A stretch of 64,000 bases of DNA from NCBI RefSeq assembly GCF_040892545.1, contig NZ_CP156079.1:3879501-3943500 (forward strand), written 5' to 3'. The first letter of the stretch is position 1. Each line of letters opens with the position of its first letter. Positions 55,486 through 64,000 of this stretch are shown one piece after another. The translations under genes and the position numbers were made by a program. The notes beneath the pieces were generated by a model. That model worked only from the letters and a program-made list of their open reading frames with translations. It was not told the origin of the DNA and did not search any database. Source of the DNA: Paracidovorax avenae (GTDB lineage: Bacteria; Pseudomonadota; Gammaproteobacteria; Burkholderiales; Burkholderiaceae_C).

Positions 55486-55758
55486 ATGCACAGTCCCTCC
55501 CACCCCGACGGCGAACTGCCTCCGCTGCAGCCCACTCCTCCCGGCCTCTACCGGCATTACAAAGGCATGCTCTACGAAGTGATCGGCACCGCGCGGCACA
55601 GCGAAACGCTCGAGCCGATGACCGTGTACCGGGCGCTCTACGGCGACCGGGGGCTGTGGGTACGGCCCGCGGCCATGTTCGCGGAGACGGTGCAGATCGA
55701 CGGACAGCCTCGCCCCCGGTTCGAGCGCGTCGGGAACGCGGAGGCCCTGGCGGGCTGA
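55486..55758 (+). CDS. DUF1653 family protein
   Basis: 90 residues. DUF1653 hallmarks: GLYRHYKGMLYEVIGTARHS, then EPMTVYRALYGDRGLWVRPAAMF and the C-terminal RFERVG. Members are small all-beta proteins of unknown function. The ATG is immediately preceded by CACAAT-CCGGCG, a -10-like hexamer six bases away, with no Shine-Dalgarno, so translation from a leaderless message is likely. Confidence 0.88.
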   Translation: MHSPSHPDGELPPLQPTPPGLYRHYKGMLYEVIGTARHSETLEPMTVYRALYGDRGLWVRPAAMFAETVQIDGQPRPRFERVGNAEALAG

Positions 55759-55787
55759 ACCGCGCGGGTTCCGCCTGCAGCGGCGCG

Positions 55788-57005
55788 TCAGGCAGGCGCG
55801 CGCCCGGGGGCTGCAGGGTCGTCCGGGCGCGGCAGGACCACGGTCGCCCGCAGTCCTCCGCCAAGGGCATTGGACAGCAACAGGCTGCCCCCATGGCGCT
55901 GCACGATGTCGCTGGCGATCGACAGGCCCAGGCCGGCGCCCCCGGAGTGGCGGTTGCGCGAGGTCTCGACGCGATAGAAGGGCTGGACCACCTTGCCCAG
56001 TTCGTCCGGCGGCAGGCCGGGTCCATGGTCCCGCACATGGATGCGCAATGCATCGGCCGCGTCCTCCAGGGCGATCTCTGCGCTGCCACCGTAACGCACC
56101 GCGTTGCCCACGAGGTTGTCCAGGCAACGCCTGAGCGCGCCGGCGCGCGCGGGCAGCGGGCGGGCGATGCCGGAGCAACGCACTTCGTGGCCGCAGGCCT
56201 GCTCGTCGTCCACGAGGCTCTCGACGAGGGCCTGCACGTCCAGCAGCGCCAGCGGCTCCGCGCCCGCCACGCCCCGCAGGTGGTCGAGCGTGGCCGCGAT
56301 CATGGCGTCCATCTCGGCGATGTCGCGAACGAAGGCGGTGCGCTCGGCGTCCTGCTCGAGCGACTCGGCCCGCAGGCGCAGGCGCGTCAGGGGCGTGCGC
56401 AGGTCGTGCGAGACGGCCGCGACGAAACGGTCGCGCTCATCCAGCTGGCGGCGGATGCGCGCCTGCATCAGGTTGAACACCCGGCTGGCCTCCCGGCATT
56501 CGGCCGTGCCATCCTCTGGCAGCGGCGGGCGATGGATATCCGTCCCGAGCTGCCGCGCCGCCGTGGCGAGCCGGTGCAGCGGACGCGCCAGCCAGCGCGC
56601 CCCCCACCAGGCCGCGAGCATCAGTGCCGCCAGGCGGATGCCGATATCCAGCAGCAGGCCCGGATGCCACCAATCCGGAGGATGCGGGGCATGGTGCGGA
56701 AGCGGTGGCTCCACGCCGCCCTGCCCGCCGACCGTGGTTCCGGGAGCCCCCTGCCGCGCACCGCTTGGCCCATCGGCTGGAGGCGGCCCGTGGCGGGGGC
56801 CTGGCCCCGGTCCGGGCCGCAACTCGAACATCAGCGTCAACGCCAGCACGTGGCTGGCGAGCACCGCCACGAAAAGCAACAGCGCCAGCCGGCCAAACAG
56901 GGTGTCGGGCAGGCAGCGGGCGGCGGTCGTGCGCCAGCCGGGGGGCCGCGGGGACGGCGGAATGGGTGCCGCTTTCGCGGGCGCTTCCGGCACGGCGGCG
57001 GCCAT
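55788..57005 (-). CDS. EnvZ-type sensor histidine kinase
   Basis: 405 residues. TM1 about 38-60, TM2 about 118-140. The periplasmic part between them is only about 55 residues and is low-complexity, rich in Pro, Gly and His, with the cluster PHHAPHPPDWWH. HAMP follows, then HisKA with AAVSHDLRTPLTRLRLRAES and HATPase with NLVGNAVRYGG, RDHGPGLPPDE and GAGLGLSIA. Start ATG is one base after the regulator stop, so translation is coupled. The His cluster suggests metal binding but is not proof. Confidence 0.9.
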   Translation of the reverse strand: MAAAVPEAPAKAAPIPPSPRPPGWRTTAARCLPDTLFGRLALLLFVAVLASHVLALTLMFELRPGPGPGPRHGPPPADGPSGARQGAPGTTVGGQGGVEPPLPHHAPHPPDWWHPGLLLDIGIRLAALMLAAWWGARWLARPLHRLATAARQLGTDIHRPPLPEDGTAECREASRVFNLMQARIRRQLDERDRFVAAVSHDLRTPLTRLRLRAESLEQDAERTAFVRDIAEMDAMIAATLDHLRGVAGAEPLALLDVQALVESLVDDEQACGHEVRCSGIARPLPARAGALRRCLDNLVGNAVRYGGSAEIALEDAADALRIHVRDHGPGLPPDELGKVVQPFYRVETSRNRHSGGAGLGLSIASDIVQRHGGSLLLSNALGGGLRATVVLPRPDDPAAPGRAPA

Positions 57006-57006
57006 G

Positions 57007-57738
57007 TCAGGCCCGGGCCGCCAGGCCCTGCACGGTCTGGATGTCGAACAGATAGCCGGAGCCGCGCACGGTCTTGATCAGCGCCGGCGCGCGCGGATCG
57101 TCGGACAGCTTGCTCCTCAGCCGGGAGACGAGCAGGTCGATGCTGCGCTCGAAGGACTCCATGGCACGTCCCCGGGCGTGCTCCATCAATTGGTCGCGGC
57201 TGCATACGCGCCGCGGCATGCGCAGGAAGGTGCAGAGCAGGCGGTACTCGGCATTGGACAGCGGCACGGTCAGGCCTGCGGGCGACACCAGGTGCCGCTC
57301 CACGCTGTGCAGCGACCAGCCGTCGAAGCGCACCACGTCGGCCGCCGGCGGCACGCTCCCGGATTCCCGGAAGGCGGGCGCGGCGCGGCGCAGCACGCTG
57401 TGAATGCGCGCCACGAGTTCGCGGGGCTCGAACGGCTTGGTCATGTAGTCGTCCGCACCCAACTCCAGCCCCAGAACGCGGTCGTAGGCGTCGGCGCGGG
57501 CCGTGAGCATGATGATGGGTACGCCGGAGCGTGCTCTCAGTTCGCGCGCGAGTGTCATCCCGTCCGTTCCGGGCAGCATCAGGTCGAGCACCACGAGGTC
57601 CATGGGCTGCGCGGCCATGCAGGCGCGCATGGCCGCGGCATCGCGTGCCGCATGGGCCGTGTAGCCGAAACGGCCGAGGTACTGGGTCAGCAGCGCGGTG
57701 ATGTCGTCGTCGTCGTCGACCACGAGGATGTGTTGCAT
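57007..57738 (-). CDS. OmpR-family response regulator
   Basis: 243 residues. Receiver with VVDDDDD pocket, D52 in VVLDLMLPGTDGM, T in IIMLTAR and K in YMTKPFEP. The C-terminal winged helix has LSNAEYRLLCTFLRMPRRVCSRDQLMEHARG (partial) and KTVRGSGYLFD. First gene of the kinase pair and divergent from an EF-hand protein gene with a perfect inverted repeat between them. Confidence 0.93.
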   Translation of the reverse strand: MQHILVVDDDDDITALLTQYLGRFGYTAHAARDAAAMRACMAAQPMDLVVLDLMLPGTDGMTLARELRARSGVPIIMLTARADAYDRVLGLELGADDYMTKPFEPRELVARIHSVLRRAAPAFRESGSVPPAADVVRFDGWSLHSVERHLVSPAGLTVPLSNAEYRLLCTFLRMPRRVCSRDQLMEHARGRAMESFERSIDLLVSRLRSKLSDDPRAPALIKTVRGSGYLFDIQTVQGLAARA

Positions 57739-57865
57739 GGCGCGGGGACGGAAAGCGTGGAGGGAAAGCCGCCGGATGTCCGCAGAGTGTATGCAGCGCG
57801 CGCCCGCCTCCAGGCCGCGAACAGGCCGGGCTTCACCCCGCTGTTCGGGCCTTGCGCCCGTCCCA

Positions 57866-57898
57866 TGTACCAATGCCGGTACAAACGGGACAAAACGC
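57866..57898. promoter_or_regulatory. Candidate operator: TGTACC-N6-GGTACA with ACAAA(A)CG direct repeats
   Basis: A perfect inverted repeat TGTACC (57866-57871) / GGTACA (57878-57883) overlaps two near-copies ACAAACGGG (57881-57889) and ACAAAACGC (57890-57898). It lies between the divergent OmpR regulator and EF-hand genes and is a likely site for the regulator. Confidence 0.45.
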
Positions 57899-58030
57899 CG
57901 TTACCGACGACGCCAAGAATCCTGGGCAGGCCTGAGAAGCGCCCGGCACCGCGGCCCACGCGACCTCCCCTGAGGAGGCGCCCGGGCTGCCGGAGCCTCC
58001 ATCCACCCAGGAAGAAAGGAAGGAACGACG

Positions 58031-59068
58031 ATGACGACCATCAGCAGTGTCGGCGGCAGCGCGTGGTCCTCCGCGGCAGCCATGCAGCGGACCCAGCAGC
58101 GCAGGGGACCGTCGCCCGAGGATATCCTGTCGAAGCTCGACAGCGACGGCAACGGCAGCGTGAGCGGCACGGAATTGCAGGGATTGCTCGACAAGGTGGC
58201 GAAGAAAGGCGGGGCCGACGGGACGGCGGCGGACGCCAGCGACCTCGTGTCACGCTATGACAGCGATGGCGATGGCAATCTGAATGCACAGGAACTGGGA
58301 AAGACCCTGGAGAGCCTGATGCCGCAGCGCTCCACCATGGACTTCGCGCAGGCGCGCGGCGCGGGTGCGGGCCAGGCGGGCGACGACCTGTTCGGCAAGG
58401 TGGATGCGGACGGCGACGGCAGCGTCAGCCAGGCCGAACTGCAGTCGCTGGTGGCGAAAATGTCCGGTGCGTCGGACGGCAGCACTTCCGCCACGGACGC
58501 GGAAAGCACCGAGCTGTTCAAGAAGCTCGATAGCGACGGCGATGGCCAGCTGTCCGAGGCGGAATTCGATGCCGGCCGGCCGTCGGACCAGGGTGGTCCG
58601 CGGGTTGCGGGCGGCATGCCGCCACCGCCCGGGGGCGCCGGCGGGCCGGGCGGGCCTGGTGGCCCGGCAGGTGCGGGGTCCACCTCGGCCACTTCGGACA
58701 GCACCACCTACGACCCGCTGGACACCAACGAGGACGGCACGGTCTCCGCGGCAGAACGCGCAGCAGGCGCGGCCAGCGGCAAGGATGCGGTCACTGCGCT
58801 GTTCAATGCCATCGATACCGATGGCGACAAGACGCTGAGCAGCAGCGAGGCGCAGAGCTTCATCACGCAACTTGCCAGCCAATATGCCGCAGCGTCCTCC
58901 CCCGCGAACACCAGCGGCAGTTCCGGCACGGCATCGGATGCAGCGACCGGAGACGGCCGGCGGCTGGACCTCGCGCGGCTGGCGGACATGGCACGGCAGC
59001 GGTACGAGGCCGCCGCAGCGGGCTGGGCTGGCAGCGGCCGATCCAGCGCCGTGAACGCCACCGCCTGA
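58031..59068 (+). CDS. Protein with six EF-hand-type calcium loops
   Basis: 345 residues. Loops can be read as DSDGNGSVSGTE, DSDGDGNLNAQE, DADGDGSVSQAE, DSDGDGQLSEAE, DTNEDGTVSAAE and DTDGDKTLSSSE. The first five match the canonical Asp1/3/5...Glu12 pattern; the sixth has lysine in place of glycine at position 6. A Pro/Gly-rich linker separates loops 4 and 5. There is no signal peptide. The start MTTISSVGGSAWSS is Ser-rich, like some type III effector or Xanthomonas XopAW-type proteins, which is only a possibility. AGGAAGAAAGGAAGG gives a strong ribosome-binding site. Confidence 0.88.
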   Translation: MTTISSVGGSAWSSAAAMQRTQQRRGPSPEDILSKLDSDGNGSVSGTELQGLLDKVAKKGGADGTAADASDLVSRYDSDGDGNLNAQELGKTLESLMPQRSTMDFAQARGAGAGQAGDDLFGKVDADGDGSVSQAELQSLVAKMSGASDGSTSATDAESTELFKKLDSDGDGQLSEAEFDAGRPSDQGGPRVAGGMPPPPGGAGGPGGPGGPAGAGSTSATSDSTTYDPLDTNEDGTVSAAERAAGAASGKDAVTALFNAIDTDGDKTLSSSEAQSFITQLASQYAAASSPANTSGSSGTASDAATGDGRRLDLARLADMARQRYEAAAAGWAGSGRSSAVNATA

Positions 59069-59297
59069 CGCCAGCGGAGCACATGCGATCGCCGTCCCTC
59101 CGCAGTGCTGCGAAGCCCGTCACTGGACGAGCTGCGGAGGCCGGCCCCCTGCGATCCCGCCGGAAAGCTGCCTGCGTGCGGCCGCGGCGCAGTCCTGTCG
59201 AGGGCCGCCGCACCCGTCCTACAGCCCCATCGCCGTCGCCTGCATAAGGTTGCCCCCATGGTGCGCCGCACGGCGCCTGGACACGAGGAACTTCACC

Positions 59298-59855
59298 ATG
59301 GACCATCTTCTGCAAGGCATGTTCGGCGAGAGATCGCTGGCCAAGGTGGCCGGGATCTTCGGCGACAAGCCCCCCGCCGAGGCCCTGGTCGGCCGGCTGC
59401 TGCGGCTGCCGGACATGCGGCCGGGCCAGGTCCGGCTGCTGGGGCCGCAGGATGCGCGGGCTTCGCGACGCGATCTGTTCGGTCGCAAGCCGGAGCCCGA
59501 GCAGTCCGGCATTTTCCGGACGCTGCTACGCTCCCATCTTCCGGCCGGCCTGGCCGGCGCGGTGGCGGGGCTGCTGTTTTATGAATGGCTGCTGCGCTCG
59601 GGCCACCCGATGGTGGCGGGGAACCCGCTGCCGGCCTTCATCGGGACCGTGGGTTTCGCCATCGTCCTCGGCCTGCTGTTGGGCCGGCTGGCACCGTTGC
59701 GCCCGGACCATGCGCGGCTCATCAGCCAGGTGCGCTCCGCCCTGCGGGCAGGGCACTGGGCCGTGGTGGTTCACCCGGCGGACTCCTGCCAGGCCCAGCT
59801 CGCCACGGACCTGCTGGAAGGCAGCAGCCCCGGGAAGATCGTCTCGACGCTCTGA
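59298..59855 (+). CDS. Two-TM membrane protein of unknown function
   Basis: 185 residues. N-terminal MDHLLQGMFGERSLAKVAGIF, then a soluble alpha/beta part, RKPEPEQSGIFRT, two hydrophobic segments (about 80-98 and 112-132) and a C-terminal half with VRSALRAGHWAVVVHP. Similar Comamonadaceae proteins are annotated variously, sometimes as riboflavin-related without evidence. GAGGAA precedes the ATG. No function is assigned. Confidence 0.6.
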   Translation: MDHLLQGMFGERSLAKVAGIFGDKPPAEALVGRLLRLPDMRPGQVRLLGPQDARASRRDLFGRKPEPEQSGIFRTLLRSHLPAGLAGAVAGLLFYEWLLRSGHPMVAGNPLPAFIGTVGFAIVLGLLLGRLAPLRPDHARLISQVRSALRAGHWAVVVHPADSCQAQLATDLLEGSSPGKIVSTL

Positions 59856-59871
59856 CGCGGCGCTGGCGCCC

Positions 59872-60456
59872 TTACCGGCGATCCAGCAGCAACTGCAGCA
59901 CGGCCGGCGCGTAGATCGCGTGCTCCTGCGCCAGCACACGCTCGGCCAGGCGCTCGGCCGTATCTCCCGGCAGCACCGGCACCACGCCCTGGGCCAGGAT
60001 CGGCCCTGCGTCCAGTTCGGGGGTGACGAGGTGCACGGACGCCCCGGCCACCTTGCAGCCCGCGTCGATGGCGCGCTGGTGGGTGTGCAGGCCGGGAAAG
60101 GCCGGCAGCAGCGAAGGATGGATGTTGACCAGCCGCCCTGCGTAATGCGCCACGAAACCTGGCGTGAGGATGCGCATGAAGCCGGCCAGCACCACCAGCG
60201 CGGGATCGTGCGCGTCGATCCGCTGCGCGAGCGTTTCATCGAAGGCCTCGCGCGAAGCGTGGGCCCGGTGGTCCACGGCGTCCGTGGCGATGCCCTGCTC
60301 CCGCGCCCAGGCGAGGCCGGGCGCATCGGCCTTGTTGCTCAGCACGGCTGCCACCCGCACGCCGTGGCGGCCTGCCCAGTCCTGCATCCGGGCCGTCCGC
60401 ACGATGGCCGCCATGTTGGAGCCCCCGCCCGAGATCAAAATCACGATGTTCTTCAT
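59872..60456 (-). CDS. purN: Phosphoribosylglycinamide formyltransferase
   Basis: 194 residues. Uses 10-formyltetrahydrofolate to formylate GAR in purine synthesis. Phosphate loop SGGGSN at the start, catalytic N111 and H113 in [12 protein letters not shown] and D149 in [16 protein letters not shown] is nine bases before the ATG and no Shine-Dalgarno is seen. Divergent from yceH. Confidence 0.95.
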   Translation of the reverse strand: MKNIVILISGGGSNMAAIVRTARMQDWAGRHGVRVAAVLSNKADAPGLAWAREQGIATDAVDHRAHASREAFDETLAQRIDAHDPALVVLAGFMRILTPGFVAHYAGRLVNIHPSLLPAFPGLHTHQRAIDAGCKVAGASVHLVTPELDAGPILAQGVVPVLPGDTAERLAERVLAQEHAIYAPAVLQLLLDRR

Positions 60457-60523
60457 GGGGCGCGGATTATCGCCGCGTCCGTTCCTCCTCCACGCTTGCC
60501 GCGGTGCCACCCGCCTTCTTTCC

Positions 60524-61222
60524 ATGCCCTTCGATCCCCGCCTCCAGCCCCTGACCGCCGCCGAAGCCCGCGTGCTCGGCACCCTGATGGAAAAGGCCCG
60601 CACGGTGCCCGACAGCTATCCGCTCACCCTGAACGCCGTGGTGACCGGCTGCAACCAGAAATCGAGCCGCGACCCGGTGACCACGCTGTCCGACGCCGAA
60701 GTGCAGGAAGCGCTGGACAGCCTGCGCCGCCGCGCGATGGTGGTGGAGATCGGCGGCCAGCGCACCACCCGCTGGGAACACAACTTCACGCGCGCAGCGG
60801 GCGTTCCCGACCAGTCCGCGGCCCTGCTCGGCCTGCTGATGCTGCGGGGCCCGCAGACGGCGGGCGAATTGCGCATCAACGCCGAGCGCTGGCACCGCTT
60901 CGCGGACATCTCATCGGTCGAGGCGTTCCTGGACGAGCTGCAGTCGCGCAGCGAGGAAAAAGGCGGTCCGCTGGTGGCACTGCTGCCGCGCGCACCGGGC
61001 GCCCGCGAGTCGCGCTGGACGCACCTGCTCTGCGGCCCTTTGAGCGCCGCCGACATGGCCGCGCAGGCGGCCCAGGCTGCAGCCCCTGCATCTTCCGCCC
61101 GGACGGCCGATCCGGCGCTGGCCGAGCGTGTCGCGGCCCTGGAGGCCGAGGTGGCGGCGCTGCGCGGATCGCTCACGGCCCTGTGCGAACAGCTCGGGGT
61201 GTCGCTCCCCGGACAGCCATAA
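60524..61222 (+). CDS. YceH family (DUF480) protein
   Basis: 232 residues. DUF480 features: [50 protein letters not shown], and TRWEHNF in the tandem winged-helix core. The C-terminus is a coiled coil ([19 protein letters not shown]). Cellular role is unknown although some enterobacterial members influence motility and morphology. Followed by acyl-CoA dehydrogenase genes after 67 bases. Confidence 0.88.
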   Translation: MPFDPRLQPLTAAEARVLGTLMEKARTVPDSYPLTLNAVVTGCNQKSSRDPVTTLSDAEVQEALDSLRRRAMVVEIGGQRTTRWEHNFTRAAGVPDQSAALLGLLMLRGPQTAGELRINAERWHRFADISSVEAFLDELQSRSEEKGGPLVALLPRAPGARESRWTHLLCGPLSAADMAAQAAQAAAPASSARTADPALAERVAALEAEVAALRGSLTALCEQLGVSLPGQP

Positions 61223-61289
61223 AAAGCACGACCGTGCTACAAATTGCGATATCGCGCCGGCCACGCCGGCGCCTACACGGAGACAACGC

Positions 61290-62495
61290 ATGGACCTTGC
61301 TTTCACCCCCGAAGAACAGGCCTTCCGCGAAGAGATTCGCGCGTGGGTCCGCGAGCACCTGCCGGCCGAGACCGCGCACAAGGTGCACAACGCGCTGCGC
61401 CTGACGCGCGACGACCTGCAGGGCTGGGCGAAGATCCTCGGCAAGAAGGGCTGGCTGGGTTTCGGCTGGCCGAAGCAGTTCGGCGGCCCCGGCTGGACGG
61501 CCGTGCAGAAGCACCTGTTCGAGGAAGAGTGCGCACTGGCCGGTGCACCGCGCATCGTGCCGTTCGGCCCGGTGATGGTGGCGCCGGTCATCATGGCCTT
61601 CGGCTCGCCCGAGCAGCAGCAGCGTTTCCTGCCCGGCATCGCGAGCGGCGAGGTGTGGTGGAGCCAGGGCTACAGCGAGCCGGGCTCGGGCTCGGACCTG
61701 GCCAGCCTCAAGACGCGCGCCGAGCGCCGCGGCGACAAGTACATCGTCAACGGCCAGAAGACCTGGACCACGCTGGGCCAGTACGGCGACTGGATGTTCA
61801 ACCTCGTGCGTACCAGCACGGAAGGCAAGCCGCAGACCGGCATCAGCTTCCTGCTGCTGGACATGAAGTCGCCTGGCGTCACGGTGCGGCCGATCAAGCT
61901 GCTGGACGGCGAGTGCGAGGTCAACGAGGTGTTCTTCGACAACGTCGAGGTGCCCGCCGAGAACCTGATCGGCGAAGAGAACAAGGGCTGGACCTACGCC
62001 AAGCACCTGCTCAGCCACGAACGCACCAACATCGCCGACGTGAACCGCAGCAAGCGCGAGCTGGAACGCCTCAAGCGCATCGCGAAGACCGAGGGCGTGT
62101 GGGACGACCTGCGCTTCCGCGACCAGATCGCGCTGCTGGAGGTGGACATCGTGGCGCTGGAGATGCTGGTGCTGCGCGTGCTGTCTGCCGAGAAGTCGGG
62201 CAAGAACTCGCTGGACATCGCAGGCCTGCTCAAGATCAAGGGCAGCGAAATCCAGCAGCGCTATGCCGAACTGATGATGCTGGCCGCCGGCCCTTACGCC
62301 CTGCCCTTCATCGAAGAGGCCATGGAAGCGGGCTGGCAGGGCGATGCGGCGATGGGCGCGCTGGGGGGCTTCCCGGGCGGCACGGTGGCGAATGCGCCGC
62401 TGGCATCGACGTACTTCAACCTGCGCAAGACGACCATCTACGGGGGGAGCAACGAAGTCCAACGCAACATCGTCGCTCAGACGGTGCTGGGCTGA
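61290..62495 (+). CDS. Acyl-CoA dehydrogenase, PimC-like large subunit
   Basis: 401 residues. Mid-domain YSEPGSGSDLASLKTRAERR and the FAD-binding NGQKTWTTLGQ are clear. The usual C-terminal catalytic glutamate (YEGT in MCAD) is replaced by glycine in IYGGSNEVQRNIV. A glutamate at E244 in LLSHERTNIA is at the alternative position used by isovaleryl- and long-chain-type enzymes. Strongly resembles the large subunit of pimeloyl-CoA dehydrogenase from memory. The next gene encodes its partner; a heterotetramer is inferred. Confidence 0.88.
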   Translation: MDLAFTPEEQAFREEIRAWVREHLPAETAHKVHNALRLTRDDLQGWAKILGKKGWLGFGWPKQFGGPGWTAVQKHLFEEECALAGAPRIVPFGPVMVAPVIMAFGSPEQQQRFLPGIASGEVWWSQGYSEPGSGSDLASLKTRAERRGDKYIVNGQKTWTTLGQYGDWMFNLVRTSTEGKPQTGISFLLLDMKSPGVTVRPIKLLDGECEVNEVFFDNVEVPAENLIGEENKGWTYAKHLLSHERTNIADVNRSKRELERLKRIAKTEGVWDDLRFRDQIALLEVDIVALEMLVLRVLSAEKSGKNSLDIAGLLKIKGSEIQQRYAELMMLAAGPYALPFIEEAMEAGWQGDAAMGALGGFPGGTVANAPLASTYFNLRKTTIYGGSNEVQRNIVAQTVLG

Positions 62496-62516
62496 TATCG
62501 GCTTTTGGAGACAACC

Positions 62517-63632
62517 ATGGATTTCGATTTTTCTGAAGACCAGCAATCGCTGCGCGATGCGGTGCGGCGCTGGGTGGACAAAGGCTATGCGTTCGAGCGG
62601 CGCCGCTCCATCGTGGCGGCGGGTGGGTTCGATCGTGCGGCGTATGGCGAGCTGGCGGAACTGGGCCTGACGGCGCTGACGGTGCCGGAGGCGCACGACG
62701 GGCTGGGCCAGGGTGCGGTGGATGCGATGGTGGCGATGGAGGAACTGGGGCGCGGCATCGTGCTGGAGCCGCTGGCGCAGACGTTCGTGGCCAGCGGGGT
62801 GCTGGTGCAGTGCGCGCCCGAGGCGGTGCAGGCCGCGTGGCTGCCGCGCATCGCGAGTGGCGAGGCACTGGTGGTGCTGGCGCACCAGGAGCGCAAGGCA
62901 CGCTACCGGATGGACGTGTGCGAGGCCCAGGCCACCGGTTCGGGCGACAGCGCCACGGTGACCGGTGCCAAGAGCCTCGTCCCCGCGGGCGACCAGGCCG
63001 ATGCGTTCCTGGTGCCTGCGCAACACCAGGGCCGCATGGTCCTCTTCCTCGTCGAGCGCGGCGCGCAGGGCGTGGCCACGCGCGGCTACGTGACGCAGGA
63101 CGGCAGCCGCGCGGCGGAGGTCCAGTTCGACAATGCGCCGGCCACGCTGGTCGCGGAGGACGGGCTGGCGGCACTCGAGCTCGCGGTGGACATCGGCATC
63201 GCATCTGCGTGCGCCGAGGCCGTGGGCGTGATGGACCAGACCGTGGCCCTCACCGTGGACTACATGAACCAGCGCAAGCAGTTCGGCGTGCCGATCGCGA
63301 GCTTCCAGGCGCTGCGGCACCGCGTGGCCGACATGAAGATGCAGCTGGAACTGGCCCGCTCGATGAGCTATTACGCCAGCCTGAAGCTCGGAGCCCCCGC
63401 CGATGAGCGCCGCCGCGCCCTGTCGCGCGCCAAGGTGCAGCTCGGGCAGTCGATGCGCTTCGTGGGCCAGCAGTCCGTGCAGCTGCACGGCGGCATCGGG
63501 GTGACCGACGAATACATCGGCAGCCACTACTTCAAGAAGCTCACGCAGCTGGAGATGACCTGGGGCGACACGCTGCACCACCTGGGCGAGGTGTCGGCGC
63601 GCATGCAGGACACGGCGGGCGTGTTCGCCTGA
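62517..63632 (+). CDS. Acyl-CoA dehydrogenase, PimD-like small subunit
   Basis: 371 residues. Begins MDFDFSEDQQSLRDAVRRW; has LELAVDIGIASACAEAVGVMDQTVALT, MNQRKQFGVPIASFQALRHRVADM and the C-terminal QLHGGIGVTDEYIGSHYFKK. The N-terminal and middle domains are degenerate compared with the large subunit, and no catalytic glutamate is evident. ATG 62517 is preceded by GGAG; an upstream TTG would add four residues. It probably binds FAD jointly with the preceding subunit. Confidence 0.86.
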   Translation: MDFDFSEDQQSLRDAVRRWVDKGYAFERRRSIVAAGGFDRAAYGELAELGLTALTVPEAHDGLGQGAVDAMVAMEELGRGIVLEPLAQTFVASGVLVQCAPEAVQAAWLPRIASGEALVVLAHQERKARYRMDVCEAQATGSGDSATVTGAKSLVPAGDQADAFLVPAQHQGRMVLFLVERGAQGVATRGYVTQDGSRAAEVQFDNAPATLVAEDGLAALELAVDIGIASACAEAVGVMDQTVALTVDYMNQRKQFGVPIASFQALRHRVADMKMQLELARSMSYYASLKLGAPADERRRALSRAKVQLGQSMRFVGQQSVQLHGGIGVTDEYIGSHYFKKLTQLEMTWGDTLHHLGEVSARMQDTAGVFA

Positions 63633-63758
63633 CGGGAGCGGCAACGCGACCGCCTGCGCGCGGTAACACGAACCCCGCGACGGAGGGGTAGGCAAGGTGG
63701 ACACTCTGTGGTCAAGTTCGCGGTTCATCCGACACGTCACTTGCCCCGAGGGAGTTCC

Positions 63759-64000
63759 ATGCATCACACGCCATCACCAACCCGCCGCCCATCCGCATCC
63801 GCCCTGCTGCTGGGTGGCGTCATCGCCGCCTGCGCCGCACCCGCCTGGGCCCAGACGGCCGAACCCGAGCCCGGCATGTGGAGCTTCGACGGCGAACTGG
63901 ATGGCCGGCCGGGCCGCAGCCTGCACATCGACACCCAGGCCGGCCGCACCATGGCCGTGTCCTACCTGGGGTACCGCGCCGACGGCTCGTCGTTCTTCCT
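63759..64000 (+). CDS. Secreted protein, N-terminal part only
   Basis: The open frame begins at ATG 63759 after GGGAG and runs off the window. It starts MHHTPSPTRRPSASALLLGG, continues through a hydrophobic signal to AWAQ and then reads GMWSFDGELDGRPGRSLHID. A periplasmic or surface location is likely. The visible 80 residues do not allow a family assignment. Confidence 0.6.
   Translation, partial: MHHTPSPTRRPSASALLLGGVIAACAAPAWAQTAEPEPGMWSFDGELDGRPGRSLHIDTQAGRTMAVSYLGYRADGSSFF

Noticed and set aside
58031..59068. Firm call as type III effector XopAW
   Set aside because: Similarity rests on EF-hands and a Ser-rich start only; no plant-inducible promoter box was found upstream.
59069..59297. 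Gene between the EF-hand protein and the two-TM membrane protein
   Set aside because: Short frames there lack start signals and homology-like patterns; only the GAGGAA site of the next gene stands out.

Overview
The window is GC-rich (roughly two-thirds G+C by eye), gene-dense chromosomal DNA of a betaproteobacterium. The gene set points to the Comamonadaceae, most likely Acidovorax or a close relative: a Bug-type tricarboxylate receptor, the DUF47-pit pair, an rpsP-rimM-trmD-rplS cluster, a Gram-positive-like GMP reductase, rpmB-rpmG next to trxB, and PCuAC/DUF2946 genes. A secreted pectate lyase suggests association with plants. No insertion sequence, integrase, prophage block or CRISPR array was seen. 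The genus is an inference from content, not a measured result.

Layout. 1-4715: tail of a DUF1513 gene, then a tight five-gene accessory operon encoding a secreted collagen-like protein, an Asp/Asn beta-hydroxylase with a Nif11-like tail, a sulfotransferase, a Tat-exported binding-protein-like product and a phage tail-collar protein. This is the best candidate for an undescribed system. 4752-11362: uvrD; an RpiR regulator divergent from an M20 peptidase and Bug receptor; a secreted protein of unknown function. 11589-13316: guaC, tRNA-Lys(CTT) and a KGG stress protein. 13560-19799: a sigma-54 module with an NtrC-type regulator, a large hybrid histidine kinase and a divergent rpoN paralogue. 19869-25737: DUF2946, PCuAC copper chaperone, Bcr/CflA efflux, a double-PAS diguanylate cyclase and a DEAD-box RNA helicase.

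26022-33538: housekeeping genes (orn; M48 protease-phhB-rsgA; cobD/cbiB-like; CoA pyrophosphatase; rplS, trmD, rimM, rpsP). 33662-43812: acetyltransferase, TM2 protein, DUF47-pit phosphate uptake with a candidate PHO box, an outer-membrane barrel protein, livHMGF without a local binding protein, rarA, a uracil-DNA-glycosylase-like gene and DUF1304. 43847-48702: ftsK-lolA divergent from trxB, then rpmB-rpmG. 48776-53729: MocR regulator divergent from a DUF2917-like gene, fatty-acid desaturase and an RsmB-type methyltransferase. 53853-64000: pectate lyase, DUF1653, an OmpR/EnvZ pair divergent from a six-EF-hand protein, a membrane protein, purN, yceH, a PimC/PimD-like acyl-CoA dehydrogenase pair and the start of a secreted protein.

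Regulatory signals recur. The rpsP, rplS and rpmB promoters share TATAAT followed by a GC-rich discriminator and CTTT. At least seven genes have a -10-like hexamer only 6-12 bases before the start codon and no Shine-Dalgarno, which suggests leaderless transcripts. Strong hairpin terminators mark most transcription-unit ends.
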